A stretch of DNA of 64,000 bases from Pseudomonadota bacterium. GTDB taxonomy: Bacteria; Pseudomonadota; Alphaproteobacteria; Geminicoccales; Geminicoccaceae. The number at the start of each line of letters is the position of its first letter. The stretch's first letter is position 1. The position numbers and the translations under genes were made by a program. The stretch is taken from the NCBI GenBank assembly GCA_030549795.1, contig JAUQQO010000037.1, positions 1-64,000 of the forward strand, given 5' to 3'. Of the stretch, positions 8,536 through 16,835 are shown in pieces. The notes under the pieces were generated by a model. That model worked only from the letters and a program-made list of their open reading frames with translations, was not told where the DNA came from and ran no database searches.

Positions 8536-9132
8536 ATGACATCGCCCATCCGCATCGAACGGCTCGAGGGCGAGGCGATCCGCCGCCATTTGCCGGCGAT
8601 CGCGCGCTTGCGCATCATCGTGTTCCGCGAATGGCCCTATCTCTACGATGGCGATGAGGACTATGAGCGGCGCTATCTCGAACGCTACTGCACCGAGCCG
8701 CGCGCCCTCGTCGTCGGTGCCTTCGATGGAGCAGAACTGATTGGCGCCTCTACTGCCCTCCCACTCGCCGCGGAGCCGCCCGAGCTCACCGAGCCCGTGG
8801 CGCGCGCCGGCCTTCCGGTCGACAAGACCTTCTATTTCGGCGAATCGGTTCTTTTGCGTCCCTATCGCGGGCGCGGCATCGGCGTGCGCTTCTTTGCCGA
8901 GCGCGAAGACCATGCACGGCGCTTCGGCACTTACGAATACGCCTGCTTTTGCGGCGTGATCCGCGATCCCAACGACCCGCGCAAGCCGGCTGATTATGTT
9001 CCTCTCGACGCTTTCTGGCGCAAGCGCGGCTATGCGAAGCTCGAAGGGGCGGTGGGTACGATCGCCTGGAAGGAGATCGGCGAAGCAGAAGAGACGCCCA
9101 AGCAGCTGCAGTTCTGGTACAAACGGCTTTAA
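8536..9132 (+). CDS. GNAT-family N-acetyltransferase
   Basis: The protein has 198 residues with the GNAT acetyl-CoA binding motif ESVLLRPYRGRGIGVRFF (pyrophosphate loop RGRGIG) in the centre. The N-terminal IARLRIIVFREWPYLYDGD and the C-terminal PLDAFWRKRGYAKLEG (typical 'F..kLGF'-like end) fit the fold. The ribosome site GGAGGAG sits a few bases before ATG 8536. The substrate is unknown; the many aromatic and acidic residues in the N-terminal part resemble GNATs of uncharacterised small-molecule type. The last bases overlap the convergent MFS gene by 4 bp. Confidence 0.8.
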   Translation: MTSPIRIERLEGEAIRRHLPAIARLRIIVFREWPYLYDGDEDYERRYLERYCTEPRALVVGAFDGAELIGASTALPLAAEPPELTEPVARAGLPVDKTFYFGESVLLRPYRGRGIGVRFFAEREDHARRFGTYEYACFCGVIRDPNDPRKPADYVPLDAFWRKRGYAKLEGAVGTIAWKEIGEAEETPKQLQFWYKRL

Positions 9133-10301
9133 GATTCGGCCCTTGCGATCATTTGCGCGCGTTTGGCGCGTGCGAAAGCGAGCCCGATCGCCGCGAGCGC
9201 CGCAGCGGCGATAAGAAAGCCGCCGCGGTAGCCGAAAACGGGCAGCGCCCAGGCCAACAGAGCCGCGCCCAGCGCTTGTCCGAGAAAGAGCGCGCAGGCG
9301 AAGAGCGCGATCGCAGCGCTGCGATCGAACGGCGCCATCTGCGTGGCGTTGGTCTGCAGCGTGTTGTGCAGCATGTAATAGCCGAGGCCGCAGAGCGCGG
9401 TCGCCGGGGCAGCGATAGCCGGCACGGGGCTGACAGCGAGCAGAAAAAAGGCGGCCGCCATGGTGGCCCCGCCGGCACGGGCAAGGCCCGTTTCGCCGAG
9501 AAGGCGCAACAAGCGGCGCACCGCGACCGCATAGATGAGCCCTCCTGCGCCGAACGCAGCGAGGACGAGGCCGACGAGCGTGTAGGGAAGAGCGAAGGTC
9601 TCGCGCAAGAAAGCGCCAACGAAGGCAAGCGAACCGAAGCAGAACAACCCCTCGAGCGCCACGGTCGCCAGCACGGTGCGCGCCCAGCCAAGCCGCAATA
9701 CGCGCGCATATTGCAATAAGGGATCAACGGGGGCGGATGGCGGCGCGTACACGATCGTGCCGCTTTTGCCTTCGCGAAAGAGGAAGAGGGCGACAAGGGC
9801 GAAGCCGCCGCCCAAGGCGAGGAAGACCGTCCGCCAGCTCACGAGTTCCGCAAAGAGCCCGGCTGCGGCTTGTCCGGCGATGAGCCCGGCGATGTGGCCG
9901 GTAAGGAAATGCGCGAGGACCGGCTGGCGGCGCTCGTAAGGGACGCTGTCGCCGATATAGGCCATCGACATGGGGATGATGGCGGCACAGGTGAGCCCCG
10001 AGAGCAGACGCGCGAGCGCGAGCCAGAAAAGCGTCGGTGCCGCTGCCGAAAGGGTGGTGGTGAAGGCGGTGAGCGCGGTTGCGAGCACCACGGTTCGATA
10101 CGGTCCGATCCGCGCACCCACCGGTCCATAGAGCAGCTGGAAAGAACCGTAGGCGAAGGTGAAGGCGGTGATCGCGATCGAAGCCTGCGGGATGGAGACC
10201 GCGAAGCTCTCCGCGATCTCGGGCAGAAGAGCGTCGGTTACGCGGGTCGTGCCGGCAGCGAAGAAGCCGGCTGCGGCCAGAAGGCCAATCTCGCGGTTCA
10301 C
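9129..10301 (-). CDS. MFS transporter, 12 transmembrane helices
   Basis: The protein has 390 residues from GTG 10301. It shows an even series of twelve hydrophobic segments, the MFS loop-2 motif region YGPVGARIGPYRTV between helices 2 and 3, and the drug/H+ antiporter type helix 4-5 region (LARLLSGLTCAAIIPMSMAYIGD). It resembles YnfM/arabinose-efflux-like proton-coupled exporters; the substrate cannot be assigned. An open frame continues 44 codons upstream, but that part is low-complexity Arg-rich and would run through the DUF3553 gene, so the GTG that overlaps the DUF3553 stop (GTGA) is the natural start. The two genes are coupled. Confidence 0.85.
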   Translation of the reverse strand: MNREIGLLAAAGFFAAGTTRVTDALLPEIAESFAVSIPQASIAITAFTFAYGSFQLLYGPVGARIGPYRTVVLATALTAFTTTLSAAAPTLFWLALARLLSGLTCAAIIPMSMAYIGDSVPYERRQPVLAHFLTGHIAGLIAGQAAAGLFAELVSWRTVFLALGGGFALVALFLFREGKSGTIVYAPPSAPVDPLLQYARVLRLGWARTVLATVALEGLFCFGSLAFVGAFLRETFALPYTLVGLVLAAFGAGGLIYAVAVRRLLRLLGETGLARAGGATMAAAFFLLAVSPVPAIAAPATALCGLGYYMLHNTLQTNATQMAPFDRSAAIALFACALFLGQALGAALLAWALPVFGYRGGFLIAAAALAAIGLAFARAKRAQMIARAES

Positions 10302-10486
10302 CGTTCGGGCTCGCGAGCCGGTTTGACGACTTCGAGCACGACGTGGCGGGTGTCGATCACCACCTTCCCGCGATGTTCGAAGTTCACAGTGACCCGCGTA
10401 CCGACGACCGATTGCACCTGTCCGATGCCCCACTCGGGACAGGCCGGATGGCGGACGAAGGCACCGGGTACGAGGCCGAGGTCCAA
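10298..10486 (-). CDS. DUF3553 domain protein
   Basis: The small 62-residue protein matches the DUF3553 family: VPGAFVRHPACPEWGIGQVQ, then VTVNFEHRGKVVIDTRHVVL. The fold resembles CarD/RNA-polymerase-interacting Tudor-like domains in that it has a 'G.V.H...WG.G.V' start, but the function of DUF3553 is not established. The start is taken as TTG 10486, because AAGAGGAG lies seven bases upstream and the family begins here. The frame extends further upstream without family similarity. Its stop overlaps the GTG of the MFS gene. Confidence 0.75.
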   Translation of the reverse strand: MDLGLVPGAFVRHPACPEWGIGQVQSVVGTRVTVNFEHRGKVVIDTRHVVLEVVKPAREPER

Positions 10487-10569
10487 GAGCGCACTCCTCT
10501 TTTCGATCGCAGGCGAGCTAAGACGTGCGCGGCTTTCGAGCAATCGGTGCGCGCGCAAGTGGTGACGGC

Positions 10570-10587
10570 CTCGGCAATCTTGCCGAG
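10570..10587. promoter_or_regulatory. Perfect 18-bp palindrome between DUF3553 and formate dehydrogenase genes
   Basis: The site reads CTCGGCAA-TC-TTGCCGAG with no mismatch and ends 47 bp before the start of the formate dehydrogenase operon, in the 148-bp divergent gap. Position and symmetry suit an operator or activator site for a dimeric regulator. The regulator is not encoded nearby. Confidence 0.5.
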
Positions 10588-10634
10588 CGGGGAGGCGAAG
10601 GCCATGATCGAAAAAGGGGATCACGGGAGGGGGA

Positions 10635-12371
10635 ATGAGTAGCATCAGCCTTGTACCACCGGGCGATCGGCATCGGCGCGGTCGAGGTCGCCCCCATCCC
10701 AAGGGCCGTCCGGTCGATCCGCAGGCGCGAGCCGAAGTGCGCGCGGTCCTGGGCGACCGTCCGCGCACGCCCGATCTCCTCATCGAGCATCTTCACCTGT
10801 TGCAGGAGCGCTTTGGTTACCTAAGCGCCGCGCATCTCGCCGCGCTCGCCGAAGAGATGCGGCTCGCGCAAGCCGAAGTGTTCGAAGTCGCGACCTTCTA
10901 CGCGCATTTCGATGTGGTGCGCGAGGGGGAAAGCCTGCCGCCGCCGCTTACGCTTCGCGTGTGCGACAGCGTCGCCTGCATGCTCGCGGGAAGCGAGGCG
11001 CTGTGTACTACCCTCGCGCAAGCACTGGCGGGCGAGGGTGTGCGGGTGGTGCGCGCACCCTGCATGGGCGCCTGCGATCGGGCGCCTGCCGCCATGCTGG
11101 GCCAGCGCCTGTTGGCCCCCGTTTCGCTGGACCGCGCGCGCGAGGCGGTTTCCGCTCGCCTCGTCGATCCGCAAGAGCCCCCGGCCCAGAGCCTCCACGC
11201 CTATCGCGCCGAAGGCGGTTTTTCCCACCTTAGCGCATTGCGCCAGGCGAGCGACCGCGAGGCAGCGATCGCGCGCGTCCTTGATGAGCTCGAGCGCGCT
11301 GGGCTGCGCGGCTTGGGCGGTGCCGGCTTTCCGACCGCGCGCAAATGGCGCATCGTGCGTTCCTTTCCTGGCCCGCGCGCGCTGTGCGTGAATGCCGATG
11401 AGGGCGAGCCGGGGACCTTCAAGGACGGCTGGCACCTCGCCCGGCGTCCTTTTCGCTTTCTCGAGGGCATGCTGATCGCCGGAGAGGTGGTCGAGGCAGA
11501 GCGGATGTGGATTTACTTGCGCGATGAATATCCGCACATCCGCCTTCTGCTCGAGCGCGCGATTCGAGAACTCGAAGCCGAGGGGCTGATCGAGCCCGGC
11601 CGCATTGTGCTCAGGCGCGGCGCCGGCGCTTATATCTGCGGCGAAGAATCGGCGCTCATCGAGAGCATCGAGGGCAAGCGCGGCCTTCCGCGGCACCGCC
11701 CGCCCTATGTTGCGGAGCGGGGACTCTTCGGGCGTCCAACACTTGTCAACAATGTCGAGACGCTTTCTTGGGTACCGGTGATCCTCGAAAAAGGCGGGGC
11801 ATGGTTTGCCGCCCAGGGCCGGCGTGGTGCCAAGGGGCTGCGATCCTTCTCGGTCTCGGGGCGGGTGCGCGAGCCCGGGGTCAAGATCGCTCCGGCCGGG
11901 ATCACCCTGCGCGAGCTCATCGAGGAATGTTGCGGCGGCATGGCGCCTGGGCACGAGCTGCGCGCTTTTTTGCCGGGCGGTGCTTCGGGCGGTATTCTGC
12001 CGGCGAAGCTTGCAGATGTGCCCTTGGATTTCGGCACGCTTGAGCCTTACGGCTGCTTCATTGGCAGCCATGCGGTCGTGGTCCTCTCACAACAAGACGA
12101 TCTGCGTGCCGTTGCGCGCAACCTCATGGCGTTCTTCGCCGACGAGTCCTGCGGCCAGTGCACGCCCTGTCGGGTCGGGACGGAAAAAGCGCTCGCGCTC
12201 ATGCAAGCGTCGCGCTGGGATGGGACGCTGTTGGCCGAGCTCGCGCAGGCGATGCGCGATGCCTCGATCTGCGGGCTCGGGCAGGCGGCCCCCAATCCGC
12301 TCGAGAGTCTCTTCCGCCACTTCCCCGAACTCTTCGCCGCCGAAGAGCTGCCGCGGCGAACGGAGGTCTGA
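10635..12371 (+). CDS. NAD-linked formate dehydrogenase beta subunit (FdsG-FdsB fusion)
   Basis: The 578-residue protein is a natural fusion. Residues ~30-165 are NuoE/FdsG-like thioredoxin-fold with a [2Fe-2S] site (cysteines in RVCDSVACMLAG and APCMGACDRAP). Residues ~210-575 are NuoF/FdsB-like: FMN/NADH motifs GLGGAGFPTARKW, NADEGEPGTFKD and GAYICGEESALIES, and the [4Fe-4S] ligands C506, C509, C512 and C546. It passes electrons from formate to NAD+. The same two-subunit form is known for tungsten FDH1 of Methylobacterium. The start ATG has GGGAGGGGG in front. FdsA follows 3 bp later. NuoEF of complex I is excluded by the FdsA partner and by the fusion. Confidence 0.92.
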   Translation: MSSISLVPPGDRHRRGRGRPHPKGRPVDPQARAEVRAVLGDRPRTPDLLIEHLHLLQERFGYLSAAHLAALAEEMRLAQAEVFEVATFYAHFDVVREGESLPPPLTLRVCDSVACMLAGSEALCTTLAQALAGEGVRVVRAPCMGACDRAPAAMLGQRLLAPVSLDRAREAVSARLVDPQEPPAQSLHAYRAEGGFSHLSALRQASDREAAIARVLDELERAGLRGLGGAGFPTARKWRIVRSFPGPRALCVNADEGEPGTFKDGWHLARRPFRFLEGMLIAGEVVEAERMWIYLRDEYPHIRLLLERAIRELEAEGLIEPGRIVLRRGAGAYICGEESALIESIEGKRGLPRHRPPYVAERGLFGRPTLVNNVETLSWVPVILEKGGAWFAAQGRRGAKGLRSFSVSGRVREPGVKIAPAGITLRELIEECCGGMAPGHELRAFLPGGASGGILPAKLADVPLDFGTLEPYGCFIGSHAVVVLSQQDDLRAVARNLMAFFADESCGQCTPCRVGTEKALALMQASRWDGTLLAELAQAMRDASICGLGQAAPNPLESLFRHFPELFAAEELPRRTEV

Positions 12372-12374
12372 GCC

Positions 12375-15155
12375 GTGACGGAACCGATTACCTTCACCCT
12401 CGATGGGCGCTCGGTGCAGGCGCGCCCGGGCGAGACCATCTGGCAGGTCGCGGCACGCTACGGGATCACCATCCCGCATCTGTGCTGGCTTCCCGAGCCG
12501 GGCTACCGCGCTGATGGCAACTGCCGTGCCTGTATGGTGGAGATCGAAGGCGAGCGGACGCTCGCCGCCTCCTGCATTCGCAAGCCGACGCCGGGCATGG
12601 TGGTGCGCGCGGACAGCGCGCGCGCCGTCCACGCCCGCAAGATGGTGATGGAGCTCCTGCTCGCCGATCAGCCGCCGCGCGCCGATGCGCACGACCGCAC
12701 GAGTCGCTTGTGGTCGTGGGCGGAGCGGTTGGGGCTTGAGGGAAGCCGCTTTCCGGCACGCAGCCAAAAGCCGGCGGCTGACTGGTCGCATCCGGCGATG
12801 GTCGTGCAGCTGGACGCCTGCATTCACTGCGGCTTGTGCGTGCGGGCGTGCCGCGAGGTGCAGGTCAACGACGTGATCGGCATGGCCTACCGCGGGGCGC
12901 ACAGCAAGATCGTCTTCGATCAGGACGATCCCATGGGCGAATCGACCTGTGTCGCCTGTGGCGAATGCGTGCAGGCTTGTCCCACGGGCGCGCTCATGCC
13001 GGCCACGCTCGTCGACCGCGCCACGGGTCGCGGAGCTTATGGTGCCGATCGCGCGATAGCTAGCGTCTGTCCCTATTGCGGGGTGGGCTGTCGGGTGACC
13101 TTCCACGTCCGCGACGACCACATCGCCTATGTCACCGGTGCCAACGGTCCTGCCAACGAGAACCGCTTGTGCGTGAAAGGGCGCTTCGGCTTCGACTATG
13201 TGCGGAGCCCCGAGCGGCTGACCACACCGCTTATTCGCCGATCGGATGCCCCCAAGACGGTCGATCCGGCGATCGATCCCGCCAATCCCTGGACCCACTT
13301 CCGCCCGGCGAGCTGGGAGGAGGCCTTAGATGTCGCCGCAGCGGGGCTGCGGCGCATCAAGGAGCGCTGGGGGGCGGGGGCACTCGCCGGCTTCGGCTCC
13401 GCCAAGGGCTCCAATGAGGAGGCCTATCTCTTCCAGAAGCTCGTGCGCACCGGCTTTGGGACCAACAATGTCGACCATTGCACGCGCCTGTGCCACGCTT
13501 CCTCGGTTGCGGCGTTGATGGAGGGAATCGGCACCGGGGCGGTGACCGCACCCTTCACCGAGGCCTTAAATGCCGATCTCATCGTGGTGATCGGCGCCAA
13601 TCCGAGCGAGAACCACCCGGTTGCGGCGACCTACATCAAGCAGGCGGTGGCCAAGGGCGCCAAGCTCGTGGTCATGGACCCGCGTGGGCAGGCGCTCGCG
13701 CGCCACGCCACGTGGATGCTGCAGTTCAAACCGGGAACCGACGTCGCGCTGCTCACCGCGCTCCTCAACGTCATCATCACCGAGGAGCTCTACGATCGGC
13801 AGTTCGTAGCGGCACGGGTGAAGGGCTTCGAGGAGCTCGCGCGCCATGTGCGCGCCTTCCCGCCCGAAGCGATGGCCGAGATCTGTGGGGTTCCGGCGAA
13901 CACCCTGCGCGAGGTCGCGCGGGCGTTCGCGCGGGCGCGCGCGGCGATCGTCTTTTGGGGCATGGGCGTTTCCCAGCATGTGCGCGGCACCGACAATTGC
14001 CGCGCGCTCATCGCCCTTGTGTTGATCTGCGGGCACGTCGGCCGACCCGGCACCGGGCTGCACCCCTTGCGCGGCCAGAACAATGTCCAGGGGGCCTCGG
14101 ATGCCGGGCTGATCCCCATGGTCTTCCCCGATTACCACCGGGTCGAGGACGCAGCCTGGCGGGCACGCCTGGAGGAGTTGTGGGGCCATCCGCTCGATCC
14201 CGTGCCTGGCCTCACCGTGGTCGAGATCATGGCCGGGGCCGCCGCCGGTGTGATCAAGGGCATGTACATCATGGGCGAGAACCCGGCGATGTCCGATCCC
14301 GACAGCCATCATGCCAGGCTCGCCCTCTCGCGGCTCGAGCATCTCGTCGTGCAGGACATCTTTTTGACCGAGACCGCGATGTACGCAGATGTGGTGCTGC
14401 CCGCATCCGCGTGGCCGGAGAAGCTCGGTACGGTTACCAACACCAACCGCCAGATCCAGCTCGGCCGACCGGCTCTCGATCCGCCCGGGCAGGCACGCCA
14501 AGACTGGTGGATCATCCAGGAAATCGCACGGCGTCTCGGTCTTAACTGGAACTATTCCGGCCCCGCCGAGATCTTCGCCGAGATGAAACGGGTGATGCCT
14601 TCGCTCGAGAACATCAGCTGGGAGCGGCTCGAGCGCGAAGGTTCTGTCACCTATCCTTGCCCTTCGCCCGATCACCCGGGTCTTGGGGTGATCTTCGAGG
14701 ATCGTTTCCCCACTGCCGACGGCCGGGCGCGGTTGGTTCCCGTTTCGCCCGTCCCGCCGTCCGAACAGCCGGATGAGGACTACCCCTTCGTGCTCATCAC
14801 CGGCCGCACGCTCGAGCACTGGCACACCGGTGCCATGACTCGGCGGGCGCGCGTGCTCGATGCGCTCGAGCCCGAACCCTTCTGTGCCATGGCGCCGGCC
14901 GATCTCGCGCGCCTTGGGCTCGCTGCCGGTGAGCGCGTGCGCCTGATCACCCGCCGCGGCAGTATCGAGCTCATGGCGCGCGCCGATCCGTCGGTGGCCG
15001 AGGGCAGCGTGTTCGTGCCCTTCTGCTATGTCGAGGCGGCGGCCAATCTGCTCACCCGGCCCGAGCTCGATCCCTTCGGCAAGATCCCCGAGTTCAAATA
15101 TTCGGCCGTGCGGGTCGAGCCGCTGCGACAGGCAGCAACGCGCGCGCTCACATGA
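12375..15155 (+). CDS. fdsA: NAD-linked formate dehydrogenase alpha subunit (Mo/W-bis-MGD), FdsA type
   Basis: The protein has 926 residues from GTG 12375 (GGAGG eight bases upstream). Order: [2Fe-2S] ferredoxin domain (NCRACMVEIEG), two [4Fe-4S] sites (CIHCGLCVRAC and CVACGECVQACP), a third at CPYCGVGCRVTF with a distal Cys in RLCVKGRFG, then the molybdopterin domains. In NVDHCTRLCHASSV the Cys373-His374 pair corresponds to the metal-binding Cys and adjacent His essential for formate oxidation. The C-terminal MGD-binding domain starts near FVLITGRTLEHWHTGAMTRR. It lacks a Tat signal, so it is cytoplasmic. No fdsC or fdsD accessory gene follows; the next gene is convergent and overlaps its stop by 8 bp. 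Confidence 0.93.
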   Translation: MTEPITFTLDGRSVQARPGETIWQVAARYGITIPHLCWLPEPGYRADGNCRACMVEIEGERTLAASCIRKPTPGMVVRADSARAVHARKMVMELLLADQPPRADAHDRTSRLWSWAERLGLEGSRFPARSQKPAADWSHPAMVVQLDACIHCGLCVRACREVQVNDVIGMAYRGAHSKIVFDQDDPMGESTCVACGECVQACPTGALMPATLVDRATGRGAYGADRAIASVCPYCGVGCRVTFHVRDDHIAYVTGANGPANENRLCVKGRFGFDYVRSPERLTTPLIRRSDAPKTVDPAIDPANPWTHFRPASWEEALDVAAAGLRRIKERWGAGALAGFGSAKGSNEEAYLFQKLVRTGFGTNNVDHCTRLCHASSVAALMEGIGTGAVTAPFTEALNADLIVVIGANPSENHPVAATYIKQAVAKGAKLVVMDPRGQALARHATWMLQFKPGTDVALLTALLNVIITEELYDRQFVAARVKGFEELARHVRAFPPEAMAEICGVPANTLREVARAFARARAAIVFWGMGVSQHVRGTDNCRALIALVLICGHVGRPGTGLHPLRGQNNVQGASDAGLIPMVFPDYHRVEDAAWRARLEELWGHPLDPVPGLTVVEIMAGAAAGVIKGMYIMGENPAMSDPDSHHARLALSRLEHLVVQDIFLTETAMYADVVLPASAWPEKLGTVTNTNRQIQLGRPALDPPGQARQDWWIIQEIARRLGLNWNYSGPAEIFAEMKRVMPSLENISWERLEREGSVTYPCPSPDHPGLGVIFEDRFPTADGRARLVPVSPVPPSEQPDEDYPFVLITGRTLEHWHTGAMTRRARVLDALEPEPFCAMAPADLARLGLAAGERVRLITRRGSIELMARADPSVAEGSVFVPFCYVEAAANLLTRPELDPFGKIPEFKYSAVRVEPLRQAATRALT

Positions 15156-15906
15156 TCGGATCGGTGCTGGCGCTTCGGCGAAAAGCGCCGGCCAGCGCCC
15201 ACAGGTCGGCCGCCACGGCTGCCGCAGAAGAGCAAGCGAGAAGCGGTCGCTGCGCGGCGATTGCCGCCTTACGAGCAAGTCGCGGCGAACCACGCCCAAA
15301 AGCCTAAGGTCTTGGGACAGAAAGCGCCGGCAGGTGGTGGCGAGCGCCCGCAGCCTCCATCCCTGCGGCGCGCTCGGCTGCCATGGTGATGACGAGGACG
15401 ACATCCGCATGCGCGCGCAAGTTGGCCTCGAGGAGCGCGTAAGTATCGGTGCGCGCCGTGGGCTCGGGGGTAGCGACGCGCAGGACTCGCTCAGCCTGCA
15501 CCGCGAGGCGAAGAGGAAGAGCGCCGATGCCCGAGGGCAGAGCGAGGATCGTCGTCTCGTAGTCCCCTGCCAGCTCTGCGGGCTCACGGGCGAGGTGCTC
15601 GAGCTGCGGACGAGGGAGGCCGAGGAGGCCCCGCCAACCCGAGGGACCGAGCACGGGGTCGGGCCGGGTGCGCGCAACGTGCACGGTCGTGCTCGCTATC
15701 CTGCGCCGATCGAGCAGCGCGCAGCGGCGAGCCGCCGAGGTGGTGGTCGGCGGTGGGCGCGAGCGGGACGTCGCGATCGACGAGGCCGAGCGTGGCATCG
15801 AGGAGCAGCACGGACCGGTGTCTTCGGGCGGAAGCGGGGAGGGCGTCGGCCGGGGAAGTCGTTTCCCCCCTCTTTCTCAGAAAACAAAGGCGACTGATCG
15901 GATCAT
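15148..15906 (-). pseudogene. flhG: Decayed flhG (MinD-like ATPase, flagellar number/placement regulator)
   Basis: ATG 15906 overlaps the flhF stop as ATGA and is in frame with a TGA at 15148-15150, giving 252 codons, a normal FlhG length. That frame is broken by TGA at 15877-15879 (codon 10) and TAG at 15304-15306. Between about 15870 and 15740 the homology lies in another frame, where GETTSPADAL and VLLLDATLGLVDRDVPLAP match the P-loop and 'LLLDADLGLAN' regions of MinD/FlhG. It then returns to the ATG frame (ERVLRVATPEPTARTDTYAL, equivalent to 'VVTTPEPTALTDAYAL'). After the TAG, AAIAAQRPLL still resembles the family end. The P-loop Lys is Glu and the GKGGVGK pattern is disrupted. Position after flhA-flhF supports the identity. 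Several errors in one spot of an assembly are possible but less likely than decay. Confidence 0.7.
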
Positions 15907-16832
15907 GGCCGCTCTCCCGAAAGAGCAGGAGCGCGCGCCAGCAAAAGGCGCGCGAGGCCCGCCGGGCTCCACGGCAAGAGCGGTTTGCCGATGAGCGGGC
16001 TCGTAGCGGCGAAGGTGAGCTCGAGGCCGAGCTCGGCAGCGGCGAGCACACCGCCCAGGCGCCGCGCGAGATCCAACCGCGTGGTGATCATCCGCCGCAC
16101 GCCCATGGCCTGGAAATTGGCGGCCAGCTCGGCGCAGTCCTCAACATCCAAACCGGCCGGCAGGACGAGGATCGGCTCGCAGCGCAAGCGTCGGACGAGC
16201 TCGGAAAGTTGCGCGAGCTCGTCGCGGCGGAACGGGTTGACCCCGGGGCCGTCGACCAGGGTATGGTGGCCGGGATCGGGTGTGAGGGTCTCTTCGCGCA
16301 GCGGCCGCGGTTCGATGCCGAGCGGTGCCATCAGAGCGCGCAGCTGGTCGAGCCCGCCGGCGCGCTCCGCATCGGCACTGATGACGGTCACGCGCTCTCC
16401 GGCCAGCGCCGCGGCTGCGGCTAAGCGCGCGAGCGCTGCGGTCTTGCCGGCACCGGGTGGGCCCACGAGCACCACCGCACGCGGCATGAGCGCTCCTGGC
16501 TCGGGAAAGCGGTAGCGGCGCGCGAGCGCATCGGCGAGCACCGCGCCGGGATCCGAGGAGGGCAGGGTGCTGGCGGCGAGCAAGGCCTCGGCCCGCGGCG
16601 GGCCGAAACCGTGGTGGGCGAGCACGGCGCGCGCCGCCTCGAGCGCCGGGCTGGTCGGCGGCCGTCCGAGCAGGGCCTCGAGATCGGGTTCGGCCGTGTC
16701 GACCGCGGCAGCCACGGTCACCCCTTCCGGGCGCTCGCGCGTGCTCACGATCACGGCATCGGGCCCCAGGCTCTCGCGCATCCGCGCAAGCGCTTCCTGG
16801 ACGGTTCGGGCTTCGAAAACGCGCAGTCGCAT
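15903..16832 (-). CDS. flhF: FlhF, SRP-type GTPase of flagellar placement
   Basis: The 309-residue protein has an N-terminal region with the FlhF opening MRLRVFEARTVQEALARMR and GPDAVIVSTRE, then the SRP GTPase domain from about 90: P-loop GPPGAGKT (124-131), ISADAERAGGLDQLR in place of the usual 'DTYRIGA.EQL', and TTRLDLARRLGG for the TKxD guanine motif. The G3 motif, normally DTAG, reads VDGPG, and the T-x-x-D is relaxed, so GTP hydrolysis or its FlhG-stimulated form may be altered. FlhF localises the first basal-body parts at the pole. The gene lies 3 bp after flhA, and its stop overlaps the ATG of decayed flhG. Confidence 0.88.
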   Translation of the reverse strand: MRLRVFEARTVQEALARMRESLGPDAVIVSTRERPEGVTVAAAVDTAEPDLEALLGRPPTSPALEAARAVLAHHGFGPPRAEALLAASTLPSSDPGAVLADALARRYRFPEPGALMPRAVVLVGPPGAGKTAALARLAAAAALAGERVTVISADAERAGGLDQLRALMAPLGIEPRPLREETLTPDPGHHTLVDGPGVNPFRRDELAQLSELVRRLRCEPILVLPAGLDVEDCAELAANFQAMGVRRMITTRLDLARRLGGVLAAAELGLELTFAATSPLIGKPLLPWSPAGLARLLLARAPALSGERP

Positions 16833-16835
16833 GGC

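Noticed and set aside
8171-8539. Small plus-strand frame in the gap before the acetyltransferase gene
   Set aside because: It has Arg/Pro/Ala shadow composition, no ribosome site, and ends inside the next gene start.
13566-15677. 703-codon minus-strand frame covering fdsA antisense and part of the flhG region
   Set aside because: It lacks homology; the real signal in 15148-15906 lies in other frames and fdsA is certain on the plus strand.
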